Below, piece after piece: positions 51,234 to 60,040 of a DNA stretch of 64,000 nt. Source of the stretch: Holophagaceae bacterium (GTDB lineage Bacteria; Acidobacteriota; Holophagae; Holophagales; Holophagaceae); the NCBI GenBank assembly GCA_017859955.1, contig JAFNAB010000001.1:1-64000 (forward strand). Reading direction: 5' to 3'. The notes beneath the pieces were generated by a model. The model searched no databases. It saw nothing but the letters and a program-made list of their open reading frames with translations, and had not been told where the DNA came from. Made by a program: the position numbers and the translations under genes. Within the stretch, counting starts at the first letter, position 1, and each line of letters begins with the position of its first letter.

Positions 51234-52349
51234 CTACTTACCGGTCGCCGCCGAGATCATGGCTTTGACGTTCTCCACCTTGGCGTTCGGGGGGCAGGAG
51301 CAGCCACAGGAGAGGATGAAGCCGGGCCCGTTGGCCTTGATCATGTCGGTGCAGTATTTGTGGACCTGGTCAGGATTGCCCAGGACCAGCATGCCCGCCG
51401 GAACATCCCCTTTAATGGCGACGTGGCCCCCGAGCTTTTCGCGGATCTTGGCCATGTCCGTCACACCGTCGGACTCGAAGATGACGGAGCCTGGCTTGAA
51501 GGCCCGGAAGTAGTCAAGATCCCGCTCCCAGTTGCCATCCGCATGGATATCGCAGACGTACCCCTCCTCATTGACCATGTCCACCGTCTCCTTGATGAAC
51601 CGGAAGACAAAGCGTTCCCATAGCTTGGGGGAGTAGAACTCGCTGGCACCGCGCGCCGGGGACACGAAGACCACCGGCGACTTGCCCTTGCTCGCGCGGA
51701 TCATGCCGCGGAGCTGTTCAAGGTTCTCCTTCTGGATCACATTCAGGACCTCTTCCACCTTGTCGGGCATGGTGAAGATGTCCCGCATGAACTTGCCCAT
51801 GGAGCGGCCACCGCTCAGGTATTCGTTGACGGTGATGGTCACCAGTTCGGAATAGACATACATCCCGTTGGCTTCAAATTTCTGGACCGCGGTGCCCGCA
51901 TTGGCCAGATCCGCGCCCAGAGTCGGGAGATCGACGCCAAGGCGACCCATCACATAGCCCGGCATGAAGTTGTTCCAGCCCCCGGCCAGGATGGTGTCGT
52001 AGTCGGCCTGGGTCATCACTTCACGCTCGTCCAGCTGCCAGAGGGCATCGTCGGGAAGCTCACGTCCCGGGAGCTTGACCTTGGTCATGAAGATCAGCGG
52101 GAAGAGGGGGCCGGCCGGGAACGCTGAGTTCACGCCATCCAGGTCGCCGCCCAGGGCCACCGCAGACTCACACATGATGTCGCTGGCCAGATCTATGCCC
52201 TTGCAGAGATCCGCAATCTTTCGACCTCGCTCCTTGGCAAAGAATGAGTCAGCCATGAGCACCACGGGGGTGCGGTCGGTCTTCTCGAGCCTGATGGTCT
52301 TCTTGAGACGGTCCAGCCGTTCGTTCAGGAGTTCTTCCGGGGTCTTCAT
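51234..52349 (-). CDS. URO-D superfamily protein (candidate corrinoid methyltransferase)
   Basis: 371 residues of the uroporphyrinogen decarboxylase/MtaA-CmuA superfamily TIM barrel. It lacks features of true HemE. A His-x-Asp (CDIHADGNW) replaces the HxC zinc motif of MtaA-type methyltransferases, and a Cys cluster near the C-terminus (GFILSCGCSCPPNAKVEN) supplies possible ligands. Such proteins in anaerobes often transfer methyl groups between organic substrates and corrinoid proteins. No corrinoid protein gene is adjacent. GGAGGAG precedes the ATG. A sigma-54-type promoter lies about 80 bases upstream and a sigma-54 activator gene is divergent, so expression is probably induced by a specific substrate. 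Confidence 0.8.
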   Translation of the reverse strand: MKTPEELLNERLDRLKKTIRLEKTDRTPVVLMADSFFAKERGRKIADLCKGIDLASDIMCESAVALGGDLDGVNSAFPAGPLFPLIFMTKVKLPGRELPDDALWQLDEREVMTQADYDTILAGGWNNFMPGYVMGRLGVDLPTLGADLANAGTAVQKFEANGMYVYSELVTITVNEYLSGGRSMGKFMRDIFTMPDKVEEVLNVIQKENLEQLRGMIRASKGKSPVVFVSPARGASEFYSPKLWERFVFRFIKETVDMVNEEGYVCDIHADGNWERDLDYFRAFKPGSVIFESDGVTDMAKIREKLGGHVAIKGDVPAGMLVLGNPDQVHKYCTDMIKANGPGFILSCGCSCPPNAKVENVKAMISAATGK

Positions 52350-52427
52350 AGACAGGTCTCCTCCAAAGGGGGTGGCAGGCCGCAGGGCCTGGATGGTGAG
52401 AATGGAATTGAGGATGATTCGGGAGAT

Positions 52428-52443
52428 GGCAACAGGGATGCCA
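52428..52443 (-). promoter_or_regulatory. Sigma-54 (-24/-12) promoter
   Basis: The minus strand reads TGGCATCCCTGTTGCC, matching TGGCAC-N5-TTGC with GG and GC exactly 10 bases apart. It points towards the URO-D-family gene starting at 52349, giving a leader of about 65-70 bases. A sigma-54 activator is encoded divergently about 160 bases away. Confidence 0.8.
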
Positions 52444-52564
52444 AACCCGGTTCTCCCCGGCGATGAACGTATAAAGAATGGCAATACCAACAAGGTAGGC
52501 ATTTGAAGCCACACGACCGGTGGTGGCGACAAAAAACGCTCTTCGGATTTTTTTGTTCAATTCC

Positions 52565-52590
52565 GTACCAGATCCGCGCATTCTTGGTAC
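52565..52590. promoter_or_regulatory. Candidate activator-binding inverted repeat
   Basis: GTACCA and TGGTAC are separated by 14 bases. The site is about 125 bases upstream of the sigma-54 promoter and just before the activator gene, a typical place for an enhancer-like binding site and for autoregulation. Confidence 0.5.
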
Positions 52591-52602
52591 AAACCAGAAC
52601 AA

Positions 52603-54612
52603 ATGAGGGACATGATGCTCCCGCCCCCAGTCTCCGGAATAAACCTGGAAATGGAGTCCAAGCTCCGCCTTGAGGTGGCAGCCTCCTGGATGCGCTGCCA
52701 AGCGGCGGGTCTGGACCCCCAGGTCCTCGGCGATCCCCTCGACTTGTCGGATGCTGAGGTCCTGGACCTCATCGGGAAGAAGGCCGAACTAATCCGACAT
52801 GCCCGCCCCTTCATGGTCCAGCTGCATAAGTTCCTCACAGGCACCAGCTTCGTCCTTCTGCTCTTCGACGAAACCGGACATCTGCTGGAGACCGTGGGGG
52901 ATGCCAGAATGCTGCGGGGCACCCGCCACTTCGCCCGGGGCGCCTCCTGGGCCGAGTCCAGCCTCGGTACCAATGCCGCCGGAATGACCCTGACCAACGG
53001 CCACCCCTTCCAGGTCTCTGGCTCAGAGCATTTCCATCGCCTTCTGCAGAGCTGGACGAGCTCCGCCGCCCCCATCTTCAGCGAGGGGGGGAAGCTGGTG
53101 GGTATTCTGAGCCTCGTCGGGCCTGCTCCCGAGGCCCATGCCCACACCCTGGGAATGATCCTGGCGTCGGCCAAGGCCGTTGAACGGGAGCTCAGGGTCC
53201 GCCTCAAACACAATGAAATGGTCCTGCTGGACAACCACTTCTCCAGCATCCTCCTCACGGTGTCCGATGCGGTGATCGTGCTGGATGTGGATGGCATCAT
53301 CCTCCAGATCAACCCCGTGGCCGAGCGGCTCCTGGGCACCACCAATCGCAATGTGGTGGGAAACCGGATGGACGATCTCACCCGAGACAGCCTCCCCATC
53401 CATGGCCTCCTGGGGCGGGGGGTGGAATTCAACGACCGCGAGATGGAGCTCCACTGGGGTCGGGGCCGCTACAACTGTCTGGCCAGCGGACGCCCTATCC
53501 GGGATGAGTCCTCCACCGTCATCGGGGGCGTCTTCTTCTTCAACCCCATCCACAAGATCAAGCAGCTCGTGAACCGCTTCAGCGGTGCCGAGGCCACCTT
53601 CCGGTTCGAGGACATCCTGGGTGAGGCCAAGGTCCTGAAGAAGGCCATCCAGCTTGGACAGCTGGCCTCCCAGAACAACAGCAATGTCCTGCTGACCGGC
53701 GACAGCGGCACCGGCAAGGAGATGTTCGCCCAGGCCATCCACAACCGCTCCAGACGGGCCGGGGGACCCTTCATCGCCGTGAACTGCGGCGCCATTCCGC
53801 GGGAACTCATCGCCAGTGAGCTCTTCGGCTACCAGGAGGGCTCCTTCACAGGAGCCAACAAGGGAGGCCGACCCGGAAAATTCGAGCTGGCCAGTGGAGG
53901 CACCCTATTCCTGGATGAAATCGGGGACATGCCCATCGAGCAGCAGGTGGCCCTGTTGAGGGTGCTTCAGGACCGCACCATCACACGCATCGGCGGGGAG
54001 GGCCCCCTGGCCGTGGATGTCCGCATCATCTGCGCCACCAACAAGGATCTCCCGGGAGCCATCCAGAAGGGTACCCTCCGCGAGGACCTCTACTACCGCC
54101 TCAATGTCTCCCCCATCCCCCTGCCCTCCCTCAAGGAGCACCTGGAGGACATCCCCCTTCTGGTAAAGGCATTCCTGAACAAGCTGGCCCCCCAGCCCAA
54201 GGGACTGTCCCATGTGGTGGATCCGGCCGTCGTCGAAACCCTTCAGGCTTACTCCTGGCCCGGAAATGTCCGGGAACTCCAGAATGCCGTGGAGCGCATC
54301 GCCCACGCAGCCAATGGGAGTCAGATCACCCTGGAGCACCTGCCGGAAGAGTTCCTATCCCGTCTCCACCCTGCGCCCGAACACCCGGCCCCTCCCCCTT
54401 TGGCCCAGCCCCTGGGATCGGGCACCCTTCGCCAGCAGCTGGATCATCAGGAAAAAACCGAGCTGATGTCCGTTCTCATGCAACAGAAGGGATGCCTCAC
54501 CAAGTGTGCAGCAGCACTGGGCATAAGCCGTAACACCCTCTATCGGAGGCTGAATTACCACGGCATCGAGATGGGAAAACGGAAAGGCGCCCAGGCCTCC
54601 GCCATGGAATGA
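52603..54612 (+). CDS. Sigma-54-dependent transcriptional activator (AcoR-like: GAF-PAS-AAA-Fis)
   Basis: 669 residues. An N-terminal SWxRC segment and GAF-like sensor (about 60-200) are followed by a PAS-like domain (about 212-320), the AAA+ domain with Walker A G366-DSGTGKE, the sigma-54 contact loop GSFTGA (413-418, a GAFTGA variant) and DEIGD, and a C-terminal Fis-type HTH ([21 protein letters not shown]). It should bind upstream of the divergent URO-D gene and open the sigma-54 promoter on effector binding. The exact start is uncertain because several ATGs lie close together and no strong ribosome-binding site is seen. Confidence 0.92.
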   Translation: MRDMMLPPPVSGINLEMESKLRLEVAASWMRCQAAGLDPQVLGDPLDLSDAEVLDLIGKKAELIRHARPFMVQLHKFLTGTSFVLLLFDETGHLLETVGDARMLRGTRHFARGASWAESSLGTNAAGMTLTNGHPFQVSGSEHFHRLLQSWTSSAAPIFSEGGKLVGILSLVGPAPEAHAHTLGMILASAKAVERELRVRLKHNEMVLLDNHFSSILLTVSDAVIVLDVDGIILQINPVAERLLGTTNRNVVGNRMDDLTRDSLPIHGLLGRGVEFNDREMELHWGRGRYNCLASGRPIRDESSTVIGGVFFFNPIHKIKQLVNRFSGAEATFRFEDILGEAKVLKKAIQLGQLASQNNSNVLLTGDSGTGKEMFAQAIHNRSRRAGGPFIAVNCGAIPRELIASELFGYQEGSFTGANKGGRPGKFELASGGTLFLDEIGDMPIEQQVALLRVLQDRTITRIGGEGPLAVDVRIICATNKDLPGAIQKGTLREDLYYRLNVSPIPLPSLKEHLEDIPLLVKAFLNKLAPQPKGLSHVVDPAVVETLQAYSWPGNVRELQNAVERIAHAANGSQITLEHLPEEFLSRLHPAPEHPAPPPLAQPLGSGTLRQQLDHQEKTELMSVLMQQKGCLTKCAAALGISRNTLYRRLNYHGIEMGKRKGAQASAME

Positions 54613-54804
54613 GATCGGTGTAGCAAACCGGGTACGTCGATCAAGCAAAATGTCGCTGCATTCATTTTTAAACGCCGATTATTTGCAATTCAAATTGACG
54701 ATGGCCACCTCGCCAATTAGAGTATTCAATGTTTTAAACATCAATTTCACGAAAAACAATCCGACAAACTGCGACAAATACGACACACATGCATAGGGCC
54801 ATTC

Positions 54805-55125
54805 ATGGATTACGATTCCCTTCGCCTGGCATTCCATCCAGCCGTCCTGCGAGGAAGCCCCGCCGAAGAATTGCTGCTCGGAACCCTTTCGAAGTTCATC
54901 CGATCCGTCCCTAGGCCCGGTGAAGTGGCGCTGGTGGTGAACCACCCTGACGAGATCTTCCTCTCTCTCGAATTCCGCCTGATACCCGGCCCCGAAACGG
55001 ATATCGCCCAACGGACCCGGGACCTACGGGACTTCATCCACCTGGAACTGGCACCGTTGAAGGCTGGGGTCTACACCCTCCCCGCTGAAGCCATGTGCCC
55101 CAAAGTCATCCATGAATTGCAGTAA
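54805..55125 (+). CDS. Small hypothetical protein upstream of fliO
   Basis: 106 residues, mostly soluble, without signal peptide, membrane helix or recognised motif (MDYDSLRLAFHPAV ... LVVNHPDEIFLSLEFRLIPG). It has the base composition of a real gene and ends 49 bases before fliO in the same orientation, after an AT-rich 190-base leader. It may be a flagellar accessory protein by association only. No function is assigned. Confidence 0.6.
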   Translation: MDYDSLRLAFHPAVLRGSPAEELLLGTLSKFIRSVPRPGEVALVVNHPDEIFLSLEFRLIPGPETDIAQRTRDLRDFIHLELAPLKAGVYTLPAEAMCPKVIHELQ

Positions 55126-55174
55126 GTCCTGGCATAACCCTCGCTCCTGACTGGGTCGCTGTCAGGAGAATGTC

Positions 55175-55687
55175 GTGGTCCGCCGTGCCTTGATCTGTTT
55201 CGGAATGCTGCTGGGAATGGGACTTTGGGCCGAGGCGCCCACTCCACCCCCCTCTCCGGCTCAACAGGAATTGCAGCAGAAGTTCACCCTGGATGACGGG
55301 AAACCGACGCAGGGCCAGAGCGCCCCCCCTTCCCAACCGTCGGGCTGGCGGGCCATCGGCTCCACCGTCTTCGTCCTGGCCCTCATGGGTGGCGGTCTTT
55401 GGGCTTTCCGAAAGTGGGGGGTGCGGCACATTCCGGGCACCGGAGGCACCCGCCTCAAGCTGGAGGAGACCCTGGCCCTGGGGGACAGACGTCATGTCTC
55501 CATCCTGCGCGCAGATGACGAGCATTTCCTCATCGCCATGACCCCCCAGGGAGTGAGCCTCCTGGCGCGGCTGGACGGGGTGAACACCGCCGCCACCTTC
55601 GACCAGGCCATGGACCGTGACCTGAGCATGGAGGCCCCCATGCCTATCCGCGAAATGGAAGCGCGGCTGAAAGGTGAAGGGCGATGA
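55175..55687 (+). CDS. fliO: Flagellar biosynthesis protein FliO-like
   Basis: 170 residues: a signal-like N-terminus (MLLGMGLWAE), a Pro/Gln-rich periplasmic stretch, one membrane helix (about 64-80, TVFVLALMGGGLWAF) and a cytoplasmic domain with LKLEETLALGDRRHVSILRADDEHFLIAMTPQGVSLLARL, the FliO pattern. FliO assists assembly of the FliP ring of the flagellar export gate. GTG start with AGGAG upstream; the stop overlaps fliP by 4 bases. Confidence 0.88.
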   Translation: MVRRALICFGMLLGMGLWAEAPTPPPSPAQQELQQKFTLDDGKPTQGQSAPPSQPSGWRAIGSTVFVLALMGGGLWAFRKWGVRHIPGTGGTRLKLEETLALGDRRHVSILRADDEHFLIAMTPQGVSLLARLDGVNTAATFDQAMDRDLSMEAPMPIREMEARLKGEGR

Positions 55688-56439
55688 AGCGCCTCCTCCG
55701 CCTCCTGCCCCTCTTCCTGCTGCTGATCCTGGCGGGTACCGCCCTCCACGCCCAGCAATCAGGCCTTCCCTCGGTGACCGTGGACTTTGGCAAGACCCCC
55801 CAGGGGCCCGCCCTAAGTTCCACCCTCCAGGCCGTGCTGGTGCTCACGGTCCTGACCCTGGCCCCTACCATCCTCATGACCGCCACATGCTTCACCCGGA
55901 TCCTGGTGGTGCTCCACTTCCTCCGGCAGGGCCTGGGCACCCAGACGGCCCCCTCGAACCAGGTGCTCCTTAGCCTGACCCTGGTCATGACCTTCTTCGT
56001 CATGGCGCCCGTGGGCAGGGAGATCAATCAGACAGTGCTCCAGCCCCTGAACCGCAACGAATTGTCGGTGGACCAGGCCATGGACCGTACGGCGGCCCCC
56101 CTTAAGGTCTTCATGCTCCGGCATACCCGCAAGAAGGACATCTCGCTCTTCCTCAAGATCGCCAAGGCCCCGGCCCCCCAGACCAAGGCCGATGTGCCCC
56201 TTGAAGTGCTGGCCCCGGCCTTTCTCATCAGCGAGCTCAAAACCGCCTTCGAGATCGGGTTCATGATCTTCCTCCCCTTCCTCATCGTGGATATGGTCGT
56301 AGCCTCCATCCTGCTCAGCATGGGCATGATGATGCTCCCCCCGGTGGTGATCTCCCTGCCCTTCAAGGTCCTGCTCTTCGTCCTGGTGGACGGCTGGTAC
56401 CTGATTGTCGGATCCCTGGTGCGGGGGTACACCGGATGA
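55684..56439 (+). CDS. fliP: Flagellar export gate protein FliP
   Basis: 251 residues with a cleavable-signal-like start (about 1-23), four membrane helices and FliP signatures: RILVVLHFLRQGLGTQTAPSNQVLLSLTL near the middle and LIPAFLISELKTAFEIGF-like text (LAPAFLISELKTAFEIGFMIFLPF). Conserved GMMMLPPVVISLPFKVLLFVLVDGW is present. It forms the FliPQR export pore. It overlaps its neighbours by 4 bases on each side. Confidence 0.97.
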   Translation: MKRLLRLLPLFLLLILAGTALHAQQSGLPSVTVDFGKTPQGPALSSTLQAVLVLTVLTLAPTILMTATCFTRILVVLHFLRQGLGTQTAPSNQVLLSLTLVMTFFVMAPVGREINQTVLQPLNRNELSVDQAMDRTAAPLKVFMLRHTRKKDISLFLKIAKAPAPQTKADVPLEVLAPAFLISELKTAFEIGFMIFLPFLIVDMVVASILLSMGMMMLPPVVISLPFKVLLFVLVDGWYLIVGSLVRGYTG

Positions 56440-56714
56440 ACGAACTCATCATTGTCCAGATCGCCCGGGAGGCCGTGCAGACCGCCATCTATGTGGCGGG
56501 CCCGGCCCTTATCGTCTCCATGGCCGTGGGTCTGGTCATCTCCATCTTCCAGGTGGTCACCAGCCTCCAGGACGCCACGGTGGCCTTCGTGCCCAAGGTC
56601 ATGGCGGTCATGCTCGTGATCGTCATCAGCTTTCCCTGGATGATGCGGGTGATGGTCCAATTCACCACCAAGATGTTCACGGACTTCAACTTCGTCGTGC
56701 AGAACATCCCATGA
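56436..56714 (+). CDS. fliQ: Flagellar export gate protein FliQ
   Basis: 92 residues, two membrane helices separated by the conserved SIFQVVTSLQDATVAFVPK loop. Matches FliQ/SctS in length and pattern. Part of the FliP5Q4R1 export gate. Overlaps fliP and fliR by 4 bases. Confidence 0.97.
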   Translation: MNELIIVQIAREAVQTAIYVAGPALIVSMAVGLVISIFQVVTSLQDATVAFVPKVMAVMLVIVISFPWMMRVMVQFTTKMFTDFNFVVQNIP

Positions 56715-57496
56715 ACACGATCATTTCCAACCCCGCCACTTGGGTCCTCACCCAGGGCCGGGTGCTGGTGTGGGTCATGGTACTCATGCGCATGACCGGG
56801 CTCATGGCCTCCATGCCCGGGCTGGGACAGGAGCGGGTGCCCGTGGTGATGCGGGCGGCCCTGGCCATTCTCATGAGCGTGATCATCGCCCCGGTGGTGC
56901 CCCTTCCCAAGGTTCTCCCGGTGGGGATTTGGGATGCGGTGGGCTTCATGACCGCCGAACTGGCAGCGGGCGTCATGATGGGCCTCATGGTGGCCTGGAT
57001 CATGGACGCCGTGGCCTTTGGCGGGCAGCTCATGGATACCCAGATGGGCTTCTCCTTCGTGCAGATCATGGACCCGGCGACCTCCCAATCGGTCTCGGTT
57101 TCAGCCACCCTCATGATGCAGCTCACCATGCTTTTCATCTTCACCTCGGGACTGCACCACACCATGATCCTGGCCCTGGTGGAGAGCTACCGCATCCTGC
57201 CCATGGGCCAGGGCATGCCCGTCAAGGCACAGGAAGTCGTGGCGGTCACCGGCCTGATCCTGGTCAAGGGGCTGCAACTGGCGGCCCCGGTTCTCCTGAC
57301 CCTCTTCCTGGTGGACGTGCTCCAGGGCATCTCCGCCAAATTCATGCCCCAGCTCCAGCTCATCCAGCTCACTTTCCCCCTCAAGATCGCCCTGGGCCTC
57401 GTGGTCGTGGGCTTTGTCATGCGTGAACTGGGGCCTTGGCTGAGCCCCCTCTTCGAAGCCGCGCCCCTTAACGCGCTGCGACTGCTGCACCCATGA
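56711..57496 (+). CDS. fliR: Flagellar export gate protein FliR
   Basis: 261 residues with about six membrane helices and FliR text such as RMTGLMASMPGLGQERVPVVMRAALAILMS and GGQLMDTQMGFSFVQIMDPAT. The start is the ATG overlapping the fliQ stop (ATGA); a longer in-frame extension runs through fliQ and is not plausible. The stop overlaps flhB (ATGA). Confidence 0.96.
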   Translation: MNTIISNPATWVLTQGRVLVWVMVLMRMTGLMASMPGLGQERVPVVMRAALAILMSVIIAPVVPLPKVLPVGIWDAVGFMTAELAAGVMMGLMVAWIMDAVAFGGQLMDTQMGFSFVQIMDPATSQSVSVSATLMMQLTMLFIFTSGLHHTMILALVESYRILPMGQGMPVKAQEVVAVTGLILVKGLQLAAPVLLTLFLVDVLQGISAKFMPQLQLIQLTFPLKIALGLVVVGFVMRELGPWLSPLFEAAPLNALRLLHP

Positions 57497-58569
57497 AGGA
57501 ACCGGGCCGCACCGAAAAGGCGACTCCCAAGCGCCGGGCGAAGGCCCGGGAAGACGGGATGATCCTGAAGGTCCCGGACATGGATGCAACCCTCCTGCTC
57601 TGGGGCAACTTCTTTCTCTTCCTGGGATTGTGGGGGAGCACCCTGACGGTCCTGACCAGTCAAACGGCCTATTTCCTGCGGAAGGCCACGGACCCCAGCT
57701 ATCTCATGGACGGCAACATGTCTAGCCTTGGGACCGACCTGCTGAGCATCGTCCTGCGCATCCTGCTCCCCTTCCTGGGATTGAACTGGCTCATCGCCCT
57801 CGCCATCCAGTTCGCCCAACACGGCTTCCAGCCGACCTTCGGCATGCTCAAGCTCAAGTTCGACCGCCTCAACCCCTTTTCCGGGATGAAACGCCTCCTC
57901 TCCTTCAGATCCCTTATGGAAACGATCAAGAGCCTGGCCAAGTTCGGGATCATGGCCTGGGCCGCCTACGGGGTCCTGGGCCCCCGCATGGGGCAGATCC
58001 TGTCCACTCTCCAGCTACCCCTGGGGCAGACCCTCGCGCTCATGCAGGACACCCTCTTCGCCCTCTACCGCAACGTCATGCTCGCCATGCTGGTAATCGC
58101 TGCCGTGGACTTCGCCTACCAGCGCTACACCTTCGAAGACAACCTGAAGATGACCAAGCAGGAGGTCAAGGACGAGGCCAGGGATGCCGACGGTAACCCG
58201 GAAATCAAGGGAAGGCAGAAATCCATGATGGTGGCGGCCCTCATGCGCCGCATCCGGACCGCAGTCCCCAAGGCCAGCGTAGTCATCACCAACCCCACCC
58301 ATTTCGCGGTAGCCCTGAAGTATGAACCGGGTTCCCTTGCCCCGGTGTGCGTCGCCAAGGGCCTGGACCACATCGCCCTCCAGATCCGGCAGATCGCCAA
58401 GGAGAACAACGTCACCATCGTGGAGAATGTCCCCCTGGCTAGGGCCCTCTACCGCAGCGTCGACGTGAACAAAGCCATCCCGCCCGATCTCTACCAAGCC
58501 GTGGCCCAGGTGCTCGCCTATGTCTACCGGCTGAAGGGCAGCCTCGGGCAGGGCGTAAAGCTGAACTAG
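57493..58569 (+). CDS. flhB: Flagellar export switch protein FlhB
   Basis: 358 residues: a basic N-terminus (GRTEKATPKRRAKAREDG), four membrane helices, then the cytoplasmic domain with the autocleavage motif NPTH (VVITNPTHFAVALKYE). Cleavage between Asn and Pro switches export from rod/hook to filament substrates. It is last in the fliO-P-Q-R-flhB cluster and is followed by a strong terminator. flhA and other flagellar genes are not in the window. Confidence 0.97.
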   Translation: MKEPGRTEKATPKRRAKAREDGMILKVPDMDATLLLWGNFFLFLGLWGSTLTVLTSQTAYFLRKATDPSYLMDGNMSSLGTDLLSIVLRILLPFLGLNWLIALAIQFAQHGFQPTFGMLKLKFDRLNPFSGMKRLLSFRSLMETIKSLAKFGIMAWAAYGVLGPRMGQILSTLQLPLGQTLALMQDTLFALYRNVMLAMLVIAAVDFAYQRYTFEDNLKMTKQEVKDEARDADGNPEIKGRQKSMMVAALMRRIRTAVPKASVVITNPTHFAVALKYEPGSLAPVCVAKGLDHIALQIRQIAKENNVTIVENVPLARALYRSVDVNKAIPPDLYQAVAQVLAYVYRLKGSLGQGVKLN

Positions 58570-58582
58570 TACGACTCCAACC

Positions 58583-58622
58583 GAAACGAAGGGGAGCGCC
58601 CTGGGACGCTCCCCTTCGTTTC
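58583..58622. terminator. Bidirectional intrinsic terminator
   Basis: GAAACGAAGGGGAGCG pairs perfectly with CGCTCCCCTTCGTTTC across an 8-base loop (16-bp stem). It separates convergent flhB and the second URO-D-family gene. Confidence 0.9.
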
Positions 58623-58641
58623 TAGCAGGATGACCCAGGTA

Positions 58642-60012
58642 TCAGAAGATCCAGTTCCAGAGCCAGAGGAAGGCCATATCCTCAATGGACTCCCATGGCT
58701 TTTGGATGAGGACCTCGTCACCCGGAATGCCGCCAAACTCGGCCTTCTTCATGGACCAGGGCGTGAGCATACCCTTGTCGCCCATATCCGGGGCCCCCCC
58801 TAGGATGGGGAGAAGGGGTTGGGGCTTGGGTTTGAGGTTCCGGTCGTACCAACCGTATTTCATCGCCGCATCGACCATGGCCTTGTAGTTCTCAGGCTTG
58901 GTGTTGGAGGGGATGTAGCAACTCCCGCTCAGGATGTACCCTCCGCCGGGCATGCACTCCTCGCAGAGCCGCTTCACCCGGGCATCCATCTCATCGGGGG
59001 TGCCGAGGATGAACTGGGTGCTGGCGATGCCGCCCGCGAGGCACATGTGGTGGCCGATCTCCTTCTTGGCCTTGAAGATGTTGTCGGCCGGATCATCGAT
59101 ATCCAGGAGGATGCTGCCCTTGGGGAGTTCCAGGAAGTGGTGCCAGTGGGCTGACCAGTCGCCCTCCAGGTAGCAGCGCACCTTGTGGCCCGCCGCGATG
59201 ATCCCCTCCAGGGTCTTCTTGAAGGAAGGCCAGTAGAAGGTGTCGAACTGTTTGGGGGACATGAAGGTGGGCTTGTGGGTCGGGACGAAGATCGGGTAGC
59301 GGCGGAAGGGGTCCGCCGTGGCCAGGGCAAAGCGGATCATGATGGGGGTCATGACTTCGCAGGCTTCCAGTAGCTTGTCCGGATTCCGTCGGGTGTCCTT
59401 CAGGATGCCCACCATGCCCCGCATGACATCTCCCAGAGCATCGAGGGGAGCCAGGAAGGCGCCCGTGGCGGGCTGGGGCATACCACACTGGGTCTGCAAC
59501 TGAATACTGCGGTTCCGCATGACCTCCCCCAGCTTGGCCTGGGCCAAGCCAGCTTTGAGGAAGGCGAAGTGGGAGCGTGCGGAATCCTGCCCCATTTCCC
59601 CGAAGATCCTCGGAAGGAACTTCTCCATCATGTAGCGGGCGGGTGAGGCGATGAAATCGTCGTACTCGTCTGCCCGCATGTATTCGTCCTCCACGAACTG
59701 GAGGGCACCGTCCAGGGGCAGGTTGCGTCCCGGGAACTTGTAGGTCTTGAGGTCCACCACGTCGTAGAGCGGGACCCAGAAGCGGTTGTTGCGGAGCACA
59801 TCCACTTCAGGGAAGTCCTGACAGAACTTGATCTCGCTCGACAGCCACTTGGCAGGGTCGTAGACGACCTCCTGCTTGGTAATCCCACCATAGGTCTCCG
59901 CGAAGGTGTTGGATCCCACCGCAATGGGCACGCGGTCTACGGGTTCAAGAGCGATGGCTCCCTGGTAGCGGCCAAGCCGCTCTTCGAAGAGTTGTTCATT
60001 TGTGCGTTCCAT
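58642..60012 (-). CDS. URO-D superfamily protein (candidate aromatic O-demethylation methyltransferase)
   Basis: 456 residues, a second URO-D/MtaA-CmuA superfamily TIM barrel, longer than the first by a C-terminal extension rich in Pro and Trp (about 400-456). The MtaA HxC zinc motif is replaced by E-G-D (CYLEGDWS), with a Cys in the C-terminal GYILSGSCYIPSNTKPEN. It lies 28 bases downstream of an aromatic-acid transporter gene on the same strand, and an IclR regulator is divergent. A role in demethylating or otherwise processing an imported aromatic acid is inference from this context. No corrinoid-protein gene is adjacent. Confidence 0.78.
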   Translation of the reverse strand: MERTNEQLFEERLGRYQGAIALEPVDRVPIAVGSNTFAETYGGITKQEVVYDPAKWLSSEIKFCQDFPEVDVLRNNRFWVPLYDVVDLKTYKFPGRNLPLDGALQFVEDEYMRADEYDDFIASPARYMMEKFLPRIFGEMGQDSARSHFAFLKAGLAQAKLGEVMRNRSIQLQTQCGMPQPATGAFLAPLDALGDVMRGMVGILKDTRRNPDKLLEACEVMTPIMIRFALATADPFRRYPIFVPTHKPTFMSPKQFDTFYWPSFKKTLEGIIAAGHKVRCYLEGDWSAHWHHFLELPKGSILLDIDDPADNIFKAKKEIGHHMCLAGGIASTQFILGTPDEMDARVKRLCEECMPGGGYILSGSCYIPSNTKPENYKAMVDAAMKYGWYDRNLKPKPQPLLPILGGAPDMGDKGMLTPWSMKKAEFGGIPGDEVLIQKPWESIEDMAFLWLWNWIF

Positions 60013-60040
60013 TTCGACTGCGCTCCAAGTCTTGTTCAGG

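Noticed and set aside
54673-54680. GCCGATTA resembling a sigma-28 -10 element before the flagellar cluster.
   Set aside because: No TAAA-type -35 element at the right spacing and 125 bases from the nearest start codon; likely chance.
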